From contig NW_026944393.1 in NCBI RefSeq assembly GCF_033439725.1, positions 496,001 through 560,000 on the forward strand: a stretch of 64,000 bases of DNA, read 5' to 3'. Below are positions 1 to 11,298 of the stretch, one piece after another. The notes under the pieces were generated by a model. The model was not told the DNA's origin and did no database searches. It saw only the letters and a program-made list of their open reading frames with translations. The DNA is from Neurospora tetraspora. Its lineage: Eukaryota; Ascomycota; Sordariomycetes; Sordariales; Sordariaceae. The position numbers were made by a program, and so were the translations under genes. Each line of letters opens with the position of its first letter. The stretch's first letter is position 1.

Positions 1-1671
1 CTGGTTTGTCCTTCGTATATACACGGTTTCATGGACGGCGAGGCGATAGAGTGTGGAAAGTATGAGGAGACATGGATCCAGATTGTCTGATGATCTATGG
101 ATATAAACACCTTCAGGTACGTGTGCATGCTCTCATCTCTCATGTCTCCAGTTGGACACCGGAGGAGGAGCTGATCACAGACCATCAGCGTGAACTTTGT
201 GCTACGGTTAACACATGGCAAGCTGTTGAACCTGGGCCTACTTGAAGCGGAGAATACAAACCTCTTGAAGAATGGTTGCGAACACGTGGGGAGTGTTACC
301 CTCTGTTCAACGAAAGGGCCTTCGTATCTTAGCTTCACGTCACCCAAAGCTGGCGAAACAATGTGTTCGGTCCCGAGTAGTAACCGAAGACAGTTCGTTA
401 ACAGCTTCCAAGTTGTTCAGGTTCACAAGCAGGCCAATCGAGAGCTTTATCTTCAAACTCCACGGATCTTCCCGGCGTTGCAGCCTCAAGTCTCGTGCAT
501 GAGATCCGAATATCGTTCGAAAGAAGCTTCTGCTAGGAAAGTTTACGCTGACACGCGCGGAAGCCGTGGAACTGGACGATAAGGCGGGTTTAGGCTAGCT
601 TCCACGGTTGGTTGCTGTCCTGGTTGCCGTCGAGTTCCACCACATCCAAGGCCTATTCGTACGTCTTGATGCACCTATCAGATCTCCGCCCCTGACTTCA
701 AGCTCGCTGTCCAACGTACTCCCATGTCGCGGCCCGCACCATTAACCTCTTACAAGGCGTCTATACCCGAAACAGCTCAAACTCTCGCAGTGCGGGATGA
801 AGGGCACCGATGACTGATGAACTCGCAGTGCTGAGGAAGCCAATCTCCAGAGAGTCAATGTCCGGCGCCACAGGTAACGCCTCCCGGAGGACTTGCACCG
901 GTTGGTGCTCTCTATGCATGGCTGACGTCCAGGAACCCGCTCGTCCGCGGTAGGGCAAAGTCATCAGGTTCAAAGACACAAGGGTAACGTGGGATACTCT
1001 AAGGCACAAACACAACGACTACCGCGGAGACTCGGAAATTGGCAATAGGCCTATCCCTCTTTGAGCGCGGGACAGAGGGCATATCTGTGCAGGCAGCGGT
1101 AAGGCAAGGCCGGGTCCTGTGCACTTGAATGTGTGTAAGTTAACGTGGTGGGCAATGTCCTCGAGTTTTCACTAACGGGACAGATACATCTGCTGGTGTA
1201 TGCGTGCTTACGGAGCGTCACGTTCTGCCCTGCCCGGCGCTTAAAGAGGGATAGTCCTATTGCAAATTTCGCGAGTCTCCCGAGTCTCCGCGGTAAGCCT
1301 CTCCTAGGCTAGAAAAAATCGGTTCTGATGAGTAGAAGCGGTAGTGCCTTGGATAGACGGGCTCGGGTCATCAACACCTGCATCAAGGTATTAACCGGCG
1401 ACCGGACCACCGAAGACAGACCGAATCACCGAAAGCCTACTTTCGGGGCGCATATGTTCTTCTTAACGCCCAAGAACGAAAAACCCTGACTGTTTCAACT
1501 CTGCAGATCAAATTGCACCTCAGAAACATGCCTGCAACATGGAAACCATAAGGTAGTCTACCCCGATACTGCTCTGATATAAGTGAGGTTTCGTTTCCCT
1601 GAATTCTGATCCTCAAGGCCGAACCCTGGCCATGTTCATTTGATGCACGACGCCATTCACCATCAGTCAAC
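1..1671. other. Intergenic region upstream of the MFS gene
   Basis: No convincing gene is visible. Open frames here are short, lack recognisable motifs and overlap on both strands. The only structure seen is the inverted repeat at 1020-1295. The last few hundred bases are presumably the promoter and 5' leader of the transporter starting at 1672. Confidence 0.6.
1020..1295. repeat. Imperfect inverted repeat, possible decayed MITE
   Basis: The left arm starts TACCGCGGAGACTCGG at 1020 and continues through CAATAGGCCTATCCCTCTTT to about 1075. The reverse complement of about 1233-1295 reads almost the same, with an 11-13 nt insertion and several substitutions. The spacer is about 160 nt and non-coding. 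I could not identify a target-site duplication, so transposon origin is an inference from the arm length (about 55-60 bp) and the compact size. Confidence 0.5.
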
Positions 1672-3781
1672 ATGTCGACAAGTGACAATACCAGCCACTT
1701 TATGGCTCAAAGCAAGATCATCGCCCCGCCGGCCCGGCTCCTGCCACAACAGAGAAAGCACACTGGACTGAGTTCCGTCCACGAGGTCGTGTTCGTCTTC
1801 GTTCTCTGCCTCGCTCAGTTCCTCTCCCTGGCTGCAATGAACCAGACTGTTGCCCCTATGCTCATCCTTGCCAAGTACTTTGACATCCATGACTATGGGA
1901 ACCTCAGCTGGTTCTCGGCAGCTTACAGCATGACTGTCGGGACTTTCATCCTTCCTGCTGGTAAGCCAGCCAACCTCACAGTGGCCTCTCGTCAAGCTTG
2001 ACATCAATGTCCACCAGGATAATGACTGACTGCCTGACGACCTCACAGGACGACTCGGTGACATACACGGCCACAAGCTCGTCTTGATGATAGGTTGGGC
2101 CTGGTTCAGTCTCTGGTCTCTGGTCTCCGGCTTCTGCGGCCCTTCCAATCTCATATGGTTCAGCACTTGCCGAGCTTTTCAAGGTATGGGTCCAGCATTG
2201 GTCATCCCGAACGCTATAGCCATCATCGGACGAACGTTTCCCATCGGACTGAAACGGAATATCGCTTTTGCTTACTTTGGAGCATCTGGGCCAACGGGAG
2301 CCGCGGTGGGCGCCATCCTCGCTTCGCTTGTAGCTGAGAACCTTTCCTGGCATTGGTGCTTCTGGTTTTTGGCTATGACTTGCGCCATGTTGGTGGCGGT
2401 ATCGTGGTTCGTCATTCCCTGGCCTTCTGAGTCCCCTGCCTCCCCGGAACGAGCCACCATCAAACCCGAGTCCGAACAGATACCAGCCAAACCCACCTTC
2501 GACCACCTCGGCGCCCTCACCGGCGTCACCGGCCTAATCCTCATCAACTTCGCCCTAAACCAAGCTCCCCTCGTCGGCTGGATGACTCCTTACATCCCTG
2601 CCCTCCTCCTGCTCGGCCTTCTCTCTCTCCTCGCCTTCGTCTGGGTTGAGCTCTGCTTCGCCCAGCAACCCATCGTCCCCCTCCGCGGCCTCCAGTGCCA
2701 CGCAGCCTTCGTCCTCGCCATCGTCTTCACCGGCTGGTCCTCCCACGGCATCTGGGTCTACTACCTTTACATCTTCCTCGAACACTTACGAGGCCACTCG
2801 GCGCTGCTTACATCCCTCGAAACCTCCCCCGTTGCTTTGACGGGTATCTTCTTCGCCTTTCTGACCGTCTACCTTTTGAGGCGCGGGGTGGCGGTATCGC
2901 TGATCATGCTCATCTCGTGCTTCTTTTTCTTCCTAGGCAGTCTGCTGGTCGTCCTGACGCCTTTGCACCAAACATACTGGGCCAACACCTTCTTCGCCAT
3001 CCTCCTGATGCCGGGCGCCATGAACTTGAGTTTTCCAGCTGCTACGATCCTGCTAAGCGAGCAACTGCCGCGCGAGAAGCAGGGCATGGCGGCCAGTCTG
3101 GTGGCTACGGTCGTCAACTACAGTATCAGCTGCGGACTCGGATTGGCGGGGAGTATTCATAAGCGGGCGCTGCTGAGGGCGGGGGACAGAGCGGGGGTGG
3201 AAAGAAGCAAAGGGAACGGGAGGAAGCCCGTGCCGGCGCTGAGCGAGAGTAGTGAGGTTTTGGTCGGGGTGAGGTTGGAGGGCATGAGGATGGCGGTTTG
3301 GTTTGGGGTCGGGTTGGGCGCGCTGGGGGTGCTGGTTGCGGGGGGGTTTTGGCTTCGGTCTGGGCTCGACAGCAGCAGCTCCCTGAGGATCCCTGCTGAG
3401 CCACTTTTAGTTTGGCCTTCTCGCTTTTTGCAAGGCCTGGGTGACCGGTATCGTCAATTCAGGGAGAACCCGAGGAGGAGGAGGAGGAGGAGAGAGGGTG
3501 GGAAGGAACAACAAAGGGAGCAGCAGCAGCGGGGTCAGATGCAGATGGAGTTGGGGCGACAGAATCTGGAGAGAGGGTTGGCGCGGCGGGGTGGAAAGGG
3601 TGGAAATCAGTCGTGGAAGGGTTGGGCGGGCACGACGGCGACGACGGCGACGACGGGGACGACAGGGAGCGAGGATTCTGGGGTGGTGGAGGGGGAGACG
3701 GGTTTGCGTATTTATGAGGAGATAAAGAGTGTTTTCTACTCGGCTTACGTCGGCCTGGAAAGGACCTCGAGAGTTGGCTGA
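1672..3781 (+). CDS. MFS transporter, DHA-type drug/H+ antiporter-like
   Basis: Two exons, 1672-1960 and 2049-3781, encode 673 aa. The 88-nt intron (GTAAGC...CACAG) is supported because splicing creates GRLGDIHGHK (about residues 97-106), the MFS loop 2-3 motif A. Residues about 40-580 alternate hydrophobic helices and short loops. The first helix (VVFVFVLCLAQFLSLAAMNQ) and the segment with AFQGMGPALVIPNAIAI resemble the fungal 14-helix drug antiporter group. It probably exports small molecules across the plasma membrane using the proton gradient; the substrate cannot be predicted. The C-terminal 120 residues are unusual for the family: highly charged, with runs of Arg, Gln, Gly and Thr. They may be a cytoplasmic tail, or the real stop may lie upstream if a 3' intron was missed. 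No biosynthetic genes flank it, so a link to metabolite export is not supported. Confidence 0.85.
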
Positions 3782-4849
3782 AAGAATGCATGTGAGCTGT
3801 GGAGGATGAAAGGGGTCATGCAGGAGGGGCACTGTAAATGGATGCACACTTTTCAACATGTACCGCGCGCGCTTCTTGGCTTTCCAACATGTACCACGCG
3901 CTTCTTGGCTTTCATACCTCTGTGCAAAGGCTTGTAGGGCTGAGTTTCTGGCGAAGAATCTTTCCGTTCCAACCCTCACTCTGGGATTTCCCTGCCGCCC
4001 CAGTGCCGTTATCTCACCCATCTTACCCTCTTCTCACTCCATTACCTCCAGTTCGCCATTCAACCACTCTGCTGCCAGCCGTCGGCGATAGTCATGCAAG
4101 CTGCAACGCCACGCCTGCCCCGGCTCACCCTGCTTCGGGTGCTGGCCTCTCGCTGACTGGTAGCCTGAACCGGTGCAACCACACTTGTCATACCCATCCT
4201 CGTTGGCGATTCGGCGCTGCCGGGTGTCAGCCCGCAGGATTTAATACAACCCATACAGCCCATACAGCCCCCACCACCGTATGGCGAGGATCCCTTACGG
4301 TTCTGCGAATGAACGAGAAAGAAATGGGGCCAGTCAACCATCATTACTTGCCAGGGACGGAACCGCAGAAGCGCGGAGGCGACGGAGGCAGCGGAGGCAG
4401 CAACACAACACAGTCAGAAAAGGTGGTGTGACGGGTTGGAAGCTGACAGCAGCACGCTAGACTTACCTCCACTACAGGAACGAAATTCCCGCTGCTAGGG
4501 GACGGCTTTCCGAGCTTGAATGACGAACGTAGCACCAAACCAGTGGATTGGAGAGTGAAAGCAAGAGGCTCTGGGGGGGCTCCGGGCCAGAACCAGCCAC
4601 ATCTACGACCCATCTTCCTGGTCCTCGTTCCCCGGATGCTTTTTTGCGTGTGGAATGATTCTCTTCCACTTTCCATCTTTCCACTTCCATTCGTCACAAT
4701 AATCTTTACTTGTTTCATCTTCAATGTGACGGCGGAAATCGAATGCCGGTCTGAACTCGGCATTGAGCGCGATCATCCTCACATTTGCTTCACATTCCTC
4801 AGGGATTCTACGACGAGTTTGGGGGTGGCGCGAGCCATCGATCAGCAAG
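3782..4849. other. Intergenic region, MFS to kelch gene
   Basis: No supported gene. It contains a short direct duplication of about 29 bp at 3855-3913 (ACATGTACC...CTTCTTGGCTTTC twice). The last part is pyrimidine-rich and is the likely promoter and leader of the kelch gene. A 197-codon open frame at 3838-4431 looks random (low complexity, no motif). Confidence 0.5.
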
Positions 4850-7095
4850 ATGGTCGGCTTCAATGGGACATCAACATGCAGGACTCTGCTTCTCCTTCTC
4901 GGGTTCTTGATCAAGCTGTCAGTTGCCCAGTTTGACCCCATCAAGGACTTCTGTAGAAGATTCGGACATCAGTCAGCGGTGGTGGACGACAAACTTTATG
5001 TGGATGGAGGTTTGGTCAACTGGAAACCGTACTCGCAGACTTCGGCGAACATCAGCAGTTCGTATCCTATACCAAGCATGCCTGGTTAACTAATCCACCA
5101 CTAACACTTGACAGACCAATTCCTCCTCTACAGCGACCTCAACCATGAGACCGATGGAATGCCCAATGTCTACGCCAACCTATCCAAGAACGCAACTATC
5201 CCCAGCGTGAGCTTTGGTATCTTATGGGAGGACTCCATCAACAAGTGGCTCTACTCTTACGGCGGAGAGTCTCAGTCAACAGCAAGCAACTTCATCCTCT
5301 ACGGCTACGACATCCTTAACAACTACTGGACCTCCTTCGGTCCACCATCTAGCAGCGGTACCATCACACCACTGAGTCACGGAGCAGGTGTCTCCATCTC
5401 CGAACGCGGTGAGGCCTTCTACTACGGCGGATGGTTCAGCGAGAACTCGGTCCCTGGCTGGTCAGGCACTAGACGGGCATCCGATAGACTGATCAAGTAC
5501 GACATGGACAAGCATGAGTTCAGCAATCTTACCGGGCCGGATAACGTCCGAAGAGCCGAAGGGACCATGGTCTATCTCCCCATTAGTGATGGAGGGATGT
5601 TGGCCTACTTCGGTGGTGTTCGGGACAATGGGAACGGGACTGTGTCGCCTCAGCCCCTGGATACCATCTTCATGTACGATCTGGCAAACACCAAGTGGTA
5701 TACGCAGAAGACATCGGGTAGAGCACCCGAGGATAGGCGGTTGTTTTGTGGAGGAGCGGCAGTGGCGCAGGACCAGTCCAGTTACAACATGTACGTCTCC
5801 CCCCCGCCCCCCCACCTCATCCCATAGACCAGAACTAACAGCCAAACAGCTACATCTACGGCGGGGCCTCGTTCGGCTCCAACCCCATTGGCTACGACGA
5901 CATCTACGTCCTCTCCATCCCCTCCTTCCAATGGATCCGCAGCCTCTACCCGTCCAACTCCAACGTAACCGGCGAGTTCCCCAAAGCCATGGCCTCCTGC
6001 AACGTCATCAACAACGCCCAAATGCTGGTCATCGGCGGGCGCGCCATGAACGACACCACAGGGTGCGATGCCGACGGCGTCCTGGGTCAACACAACATGG
6101 TTCTCGGCAAAGATAACCCCGAAAAAGCCATCTGGGCTCGCTTCCAGCCCAACCTAACCACTTACACCCTGCCCACAGACATCGTCACCGTCGTAGGAGG
6201 AAACCCAACCGGCGGCGCCACCGTAACCGCTCCCCCCAAAACAGGCTTCGACGCCCCCGACATGTCCACGCTCATGACACGCAAACCTCGCCTAGCCGAA
6301 CGCACAGCAACCCGCAACGTCACCACCCCGACCTCCTCGCCCACCAGTGACCCATCCCCAAACCCCCACAAAAAGGGACTCAGCACAGGCGCCATCGCCG
6401 GCATCGCCGTTGGCGCCGCAGTAGCTGGCATCGCGGCGCTCGCATCCCTCTGCTTCTTCTGCATCCGTCGCAGACAGAAACACTACAAACAACCGCGCGT
6501 CGGAGGCGCGCCCGTGACCGGAAGTAACCCGGCTAGTCCAATGGCGCAACACCCGCCTGGCTCTAGTGGCTGGGCTGATGGGCCCGGTGGAGCAACCATT
6601 TCGTCTCCGACGTTCAGTCAGGCGCCGACTTATAATACGCAGGCTACTGAGCTTCCTCCTTCCTCCCCGCCGTCGGCGAATGGACACGGACATGGGTATA
6701 GAGGCGTGGCGCTGGCGCCGCCTGTGGAACTACCGGGTGCGGAAGCGGGGGAGGGACACATTGCGGAGGGGAAGACCAAGTATCCTGGTTCTGGGACGGT
6801 GAGTGGGAGTCAGGAGATGCCGGTTACGCCGGCGAAGAGTGTGGGCACGGGGTACCATGACAACGGGCATGGGCATGCAAGGTCGCCGTCGGATTTGGGG
6901 CCGGGGGATGATGCCATCTCTAGAGGAGGGCTGTCGCCTTCGCTGCCTAGTCCGGGGAATGGGACGGGGGATAGTGGACGGTTTGGAGGGAATGGGGGGC
7001 TGCCGCCTTATTCTGCGTCGGGGGCGTATGGGGGTGGACCGGGTGGAGGGAGGTTTGAGGAGGATTTTGGACATGGGGGCACGTATAGGAGGTGA
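4850..7095 (+). CDS. Kelch-repeat single-pass membrane protein
   Basis: Three exons (4850-5057, 5115-5790, 5850-7095) encode 709 aa. Both introns are short (57 and 59 nt). The first has a GTTCGT donor, the second GTACGT; both keep frame across kelch strands. Start ATG 4850 is chosen because it begins a signal peptide (hydrophobic LLLLLGFLIKLSVA, cleavage probably near Gln27). Residues about 30-430 hold kelch-type blades (GHQSAVVDDKLYVDGG, FYYGGW, MLAYFGG, YIYGGASFG, MLVIGGRA), predicting an extracellular beta-propeller. A Ser/Thr/Pro stalk precedes one TM helix at about 475-500 (GAIAGIAVGAAVAGIAALASL), followed by a basic stop-transfer RRRQKHYKQ. The final 200 residues are a Gly/Pro/Ser-rich cytoplasmic tail. 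The architecture suggests a surface sensor or wall-interacting protein. Ligand and role are unknown. Confidence 0.88.
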
Positions 7096-7611
7096 GTGTC
7101 GATTGAGAGGGGGGTGGGCGGAGATAGGCCAGGAGTTGTCGATATTTGACGGTAGCTGAGAGGGTGAGAGGGTGAGAGGGTTGGAGGATGAGTGGAGATA
7201 GGCGTCACGCAGGGGCGAAAGAGGCGGAATAGGCGTTGAACATCAAAGTTGACTTTGGATCATGGGCAGGGAAGGAGTTATGAGCGAGTGTTTCCTTGGC
7301 TTGGCATGTTGGTTGTAGTTGTGGGTTCTGTTTTGGAAGGAGCTGTCTGTCCTGGTGATGAAGGGGTAATGACAGGGAACTCTAACCGGAGAATTGGTGA
7401 ATGACGATGTTAGATTGTAGGATGCACGTTGAAGCTGGTTTTTTTCTCTTCGCGTTTGTTCGCACAATTTCTGCATGGTGTGCCTCTTCCAGACGTCCTT
7501 TGTCTTGGCAAGTAAACAAACACTCAGGGGTAAATCGCGAACCCTAACCCTTTATCCACCATTGTCTCCTCCTCTTCCACACCTTCCATCTTCCCCAATT
7601 TCTACATGGTA
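7096..7611. other. Convergent intergenic region
   Basis: The 3' ends of the kelch gene (+) and the GH43 gene (-) face each other here. The sequence holds short GAGAGGGT repeats just after 7150 and otherwise nothing gene-like. It should contain both polyadenylation sites. Confidence 0.5.
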
Positions 7612-9069
7612 TTACTCCAAATAAAAAGTCGCCTGCCCCCTCTGCCCCTGATCCCCACCCACAGCCGCCAACACCAACCCCCCATCTACTCCCGTCAACC
7701 TCAAATACTGCCCACTCACCCCCGCCGCCTCAAACGACACTCCCTTCGCCGCATCCGTCAACCCCTCCCTCCGATTCCAACTCGCCTCGCTCTTGAAACT
7801 TGCCGACGAACCGCTAGACCCCGCATCAAACCGCACTTGCGTCCCGCTCCTCCTCAGGTAGAGACCTGGTCGACTGGCGGATTCCAAACTAACGGTGTTC
7901 CCGCCTGCTAAGCCGGGGGTAATGATACGGAACAGTTGATCGGCGAGGGTTGCTGAGCCAGAGGGGGAAGTACCCGTGTAGTACCTGATATACGACCCAG
8001 GAGAAGAGAAGCTGCGCAACCGGACGGGGGTAGCGCCATCAGGAACGGGGATGCCTAGATCCGGCGTCCCATCCGCTCGCCAGTAGATCTTTTGCACGCG
8101 CGTGCGACGGTTGGGATCGTTCAACGGGTCACCTGTGATGTTGGGGTAGCCGCGGTCGTGAAAGACTAAAATGTCTGAGAGGTTGTCTTCGGAAACAGTG
8201 AAGGAGTTGTGGCCGGGGCCGTATTGCTTGGTGAGGGAGTTGGATTGGAAGACGGGGGTTTGCGATTTGCTCCAGCTTGCTGCGTTTAGCAGGTCTGCAC
8301 CGACAGAAGCAGTGAGCAAGCCCATGCAGTAGTTGCTATCCGTGGCGCTGGCGGAGTAGGTGAGGAAGATCTTGCCGTTCTTTTGCAAGGTGGCGGGGCC
8401 TTCGTTGACTTTGTAACCGATTCGTTCCCAGGATAGGAGAGGGCGGCTGATGACTGTTGCTGGTCGTTGGATTGTCCATGGGTTGACTAGCTTTGCCAAA
8501 AGCAAAGAACTGTTCTCATCCGTCCTGCTCGGTTCCTGCTGCGCCCAGACTAGATACCGCGTCCCGTTGACTTGGAACTGATGCGCGTCCAGAGAAAAGG
8601 TATCCCAATCCGTGTTCACCAGTCCCTTCTCCGACCACGTCGCCGTCTGCGGATTGGAGCCGACACCCTCCAGCACGAATGCACGGATGCGCCACTCGTT
8701 GGCGACGCCCAGGGCTACGTAGATGTACCATTTTCCGTCGATGTAATGGAGCTCGGGGGCCCAGACTTGGTTGGAGCCGATGCCGGAGGATTTGCGTCGC
8801 CAAATGGTGGTTTCGGGCGCGGAGGCGAGGCCTTGGATGGTGGGGGCGCGGCGAACAATGATGCTGTCGTAGGCGGGCACGGTGGCGGTGAAGTAGTAGT
8901 AGCCGTCAGTGTGTTTGGAGATGTGAGGGTCGGCGCGTTGGGGGATGAGGGTGTTGGTGTAGGTGACGAGCGGGGAGGGGGTGAGGGCGAGGGTGGATGG
9001 GGAGAGGAGGAGGAGGAGGGAGAGGAAGACCAGGAGAGGCCAAAGCTTAGGTGTTGGGGACCAGAGCAT
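7612..9069 (-). CDS. Secreted GH43 arabinan-type hydrolase with AbfB (CBM42-like) domain
   Basis: Single exon of 485 aa. The start at 9069 opens a signal peptide (hydrophobic LLVFLSLLLLLSP, cleavage near Ala28). Residues about 33-335 are a GH43 five-bladed propeller. The family's three acidic residues are visible: Asp47 in RADPHIS (general base), Asp161 in SLDAHQF (pKa modulator) and Glu223 in NEGPATL (general acid). WAPELH (about 103-108) is the usual GH43 blade motif. The C-terminal 140 residues (from VRLRSFSSPGSYIRYYTG) match the AbfB/CBM42 beta-trefoil that binds arabinofuranose side chains. GH43 followed by AbfB is typical of fungal exo-arabinanases or arabinofuranosidases of subfamily 26, so it likely trims arabinan or arabinoxylan outside the cell. 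Exact linkage preference cannot be read from sequence. A TATA-like TTAAATATAG lies about 110 nt upstream. Confidence 0.9.
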   Translation of the reverse strand: MLWSPTPKLWPLLVFLSLLLLLSPSTLALTPSPLVTYTNTLIPQRADPHISKHTDGYYYFTATVPAYDSIIVRRAPTIQGLASAPETTIWRRKSSGIGSNQVWAPELHYIDGKWYIYVALGVANEWRIRAFVLEGVGSNPQTATWSEKGLVNTDWDTFSLDAHQFQVNGTRYLVWAQQEPSRTDENSSLLLAKLVNPWTIQRPATVISRPLLSWERIGYKVNEGPATLQKNGKIFLTYSASATDSNYCMGLLTASVGADLLNAASWSKSQTPVFQSNSLTKQYGPGHNSFTVSEDNLSDILVFHDRGYPNITGDPLNDPNRRTRVQKIYWRADGTPDLGIPVPDGATPVRLRSFSSPGSYIRYYTGTSPSGSATLADQLFRIITPGLAGGNTVSLESASRPGLYLRRSGTQVRFDAGSSGSSASFKSEASWNRREGLTDAAKGVSFEAAGVSGQYLRLTGVDGGLVLAAVGGDQGQRGQATFYLE

Positions 9070-9600
9070 GGCGGAGGTGGTGGTTACCTGTGCAGGTACC
9101 GCGGATGCTCGAGTTGGGCTTGTAAGTGGGATGCGGCTTTGATGTGGAAATTGGGATTTCGTCTGGTTGGCGGGTCAGCTATATTTAACAAATATCTCGG
9201 TAGTTGTTGATAACCCCTGTCGGCTATAGTAGACCTCGTTTACATCCCACTCCCCGCAGTATGGTTGTATTCTCGATCGGCGTGACGGCACCGGAAAGGG
9301 GATCATGCAAGATGATTGGCGCGGATATCGCAACGCATTGGAACATCGACTTATTGGAGGAATACGATTGTCCGCCCTCTTTCCAAGTCCTTGAATTCCG
9401 ATGTTAAGATGACCCACGAGACAAATAAGCTGGGAAACTGTCCACGTCAATCCATTAGGCGGATCGCAGGCAGACTTTGACGACCCATCGATTCACATTG
9501 CTACCTCCACTGACCTTGGCCACCACCCGCCCCCCCTCAAAAAAAAAAGGGCGCCACTCCGTCTGGCATGACTGCCCTCCCCCCTCGAAAGTCGAACCCT
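9070..9600. other. Intergenic region between GH43 and the TULIP-like gene
   Basis: Holds the GH43 promoter side (minus strand, TATA-like stretch near 9179-9188) and the 3' flank of the next minus-strand gene. An A9 run preceded by C-rich sequence lies at about 9540. No gene is supported. Confidence 0.5.
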
Positions 9601-11298
9601 CTAAGAAACCAACGTCCTATCCCTCTCGATATCCTTACCAACCAGATCCAACGTGATAAGAAGATCGCCACCATCGGAGAACTTAGGATCCTTGTAGCTG
9701 AACGTTCCCGAGCCCGGAAACACCAGCTGCTTCTTCTCGTTGAGATCCGCAGCAATCGCGTCGCCGATGTGCTTTGTCCGGACAACGTCTTTCAACTTGC
9801 CCTTGATGAAGTCCCCGACCTCAGTACTTGGCTTGCCAAAGATCAGCTTGATAAGGCTAGCATCCCTGCTGTCTTCCGCACCGACATAGTCGATCTTCTC
9901 TTCTGGCTGTACATGAAGCGTGCCATCTTCGTCCGCCAGGATGACGAACTCGATCGTGAGATGCACTTCACCGTCTGTTCCTCTGTTGTACCCGGGGCCG
10001 CGCCCGGCGACTACCGTCATGCTGGAACCGAGCTTCATCTTGGACGTTAGAGTAATCTTGTTTGTCCGTGGTTGAGTGGACAGTTCGGTCTCGAGAGAAC
10101 TGTCCGTAGAACGGTGAACTCCGATACTGCTGAACCACTTGTTTCCCTTCCAGCTCAGCTTGGCCTTGGACCCGTCGATTGTCCATTTGGCATCCGGAAT
10201 GGCTTCGGCTCTTGACCCGTTGGTGAGCAACCAATCCGATTCCCAGCGTCCTCCATCCACCCACTTCATCAGATCATTCGCCATGTCGAGGAAGGAGACG
10301 TTGACGGTGCTGAGAGCGTTTTCTACCAGGTACTTCTTGAAAAAGAGTTCCCTGTTGAACACGAGCGCTCCTGGCATGTCGCCAATGATGAGGTTGCCCT
10401 TTCTCTGCAGCTCATCGCGGGGAAAGTCAGAACCTCCGGTCATCTCCATGAACACGAAGGCGTCACGGGAATTCGGAGGGATAGCCTTCCCGTTGATGGT
10501 TTGTTGCGTGTCGGAACAAGGTTGATATCGGTAGTTCTGGATTTTCACAGCGGTCGGAGGGAACGTCGGAGCCTTGTCCGTAGGGTCAGGGGCCGCCTCT
10601 TTGATCGTGTAGCCAAGGGTGAGAGCGTCTGGGTCCTTTTGTAGTCTCTTCAAATATGCTGTGAGGAACATCTTAAAGAACATCACCTTCATGTCATCTG
10701 GATCACTGTCTTTGCTGAGGCCGGGGGAGTGGGCGTGGTCCCAGTCGAGGGAAGAGAGAGGTGCCGAACCGAGAAACATGATGATGCGACTCAGGCTGTA
10801 CTTGCCGGGTTCCAACTCGGCCCATTTCGACTTCAAGTCCGGATGGCTGCTGTCGGGGGGTTTGGCCAGCGTCTCTTCGTCATAAGCGACGAAGAACGGA
10901 ACTTTCCAGCCGTCAATGGGAAGCGTTTCAACGTCTCCTGCCTCAACGCTCATCTTGTACTTGTAGCTGCCGGTCTTGAAGTTTAGGAAGAACCTTGAAC
11001 GTTTGGTCTCCGTGTTGCTCTCGGTGCAGACCTCAATGTTCGGAGGGTCAAGCGTTGCCTCGGAGGTCCCGAAGCCGGGCATCTCATGCTTGAAAGAGAG
11101 AAGCTCGGGTTGCAGCTCAGGATCAAACCGGACTCTGAGATTGTCATTGATTTTCTGGTAACCTTGTTAGGGCCTCCGTGTGGTTGACGGGTCTGCAAGC
11201 CTGGAGCATGAACCTACATCTTGGGAGATAGCGATGATTTGATGGAAACCTTGAAGATCGAAATCTTTCAGGCGTGAGTCAACTTCAGTTGTCGCCAT
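9601..11298 (-). CDS. Unassigned protein, tentative TULIP/P47-like fold
   Basis: Two exons on the minus strand, 11298-11218 and 11154-9601, encode 544 aa. The 63-nt intron (GTAGGT donor, CCCTAAC branch region, CCAG acceptor) is in phase 0 and joins residues 27 and 28. The first exon starts MATTEV and carries FHQIIAISQD; splicing continues it as KINDNLRVRF. An N-terminal aromatic-x-x-I-x-A-I-S-x-x-x-I-N pattern like this is, from my knowledge of the group, typical of TULIP proteins of the P47/OrfX type, which also occur in fungi. The middle and C-terminal parts look like mixed beta-strands with few Cys and no signal peptide, suggesting a soluble cytosolic protein. TULIP domains bind lipids, but binding is not shown here. 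It is divergent from the 1178-residue gene at 12565, about 1.3 kb away. The existence of the gene is well supported; the fold assignment is weak. Confidence 0.6.

Noticed and set aside
190-582. 130-codon open frame at the left end
   Set aside because: Starts with GTG, has no motif, and composition is random; it overlaps a second motif-free frame.
3407-4021. Long minus-strand frame opposite the end of the MFS gene
   Set aside because: Its Pro/Arg/Leu-rich translation is the mirror of the low-complexity tail of the plus-strand gene.
3838-4431. 197-codon open frame before the kelch gene
   Set aside because: Low-complexity Pro/Thr/His-rich translation with no ordered segments and no homology-like motif; treated as leader sequence.
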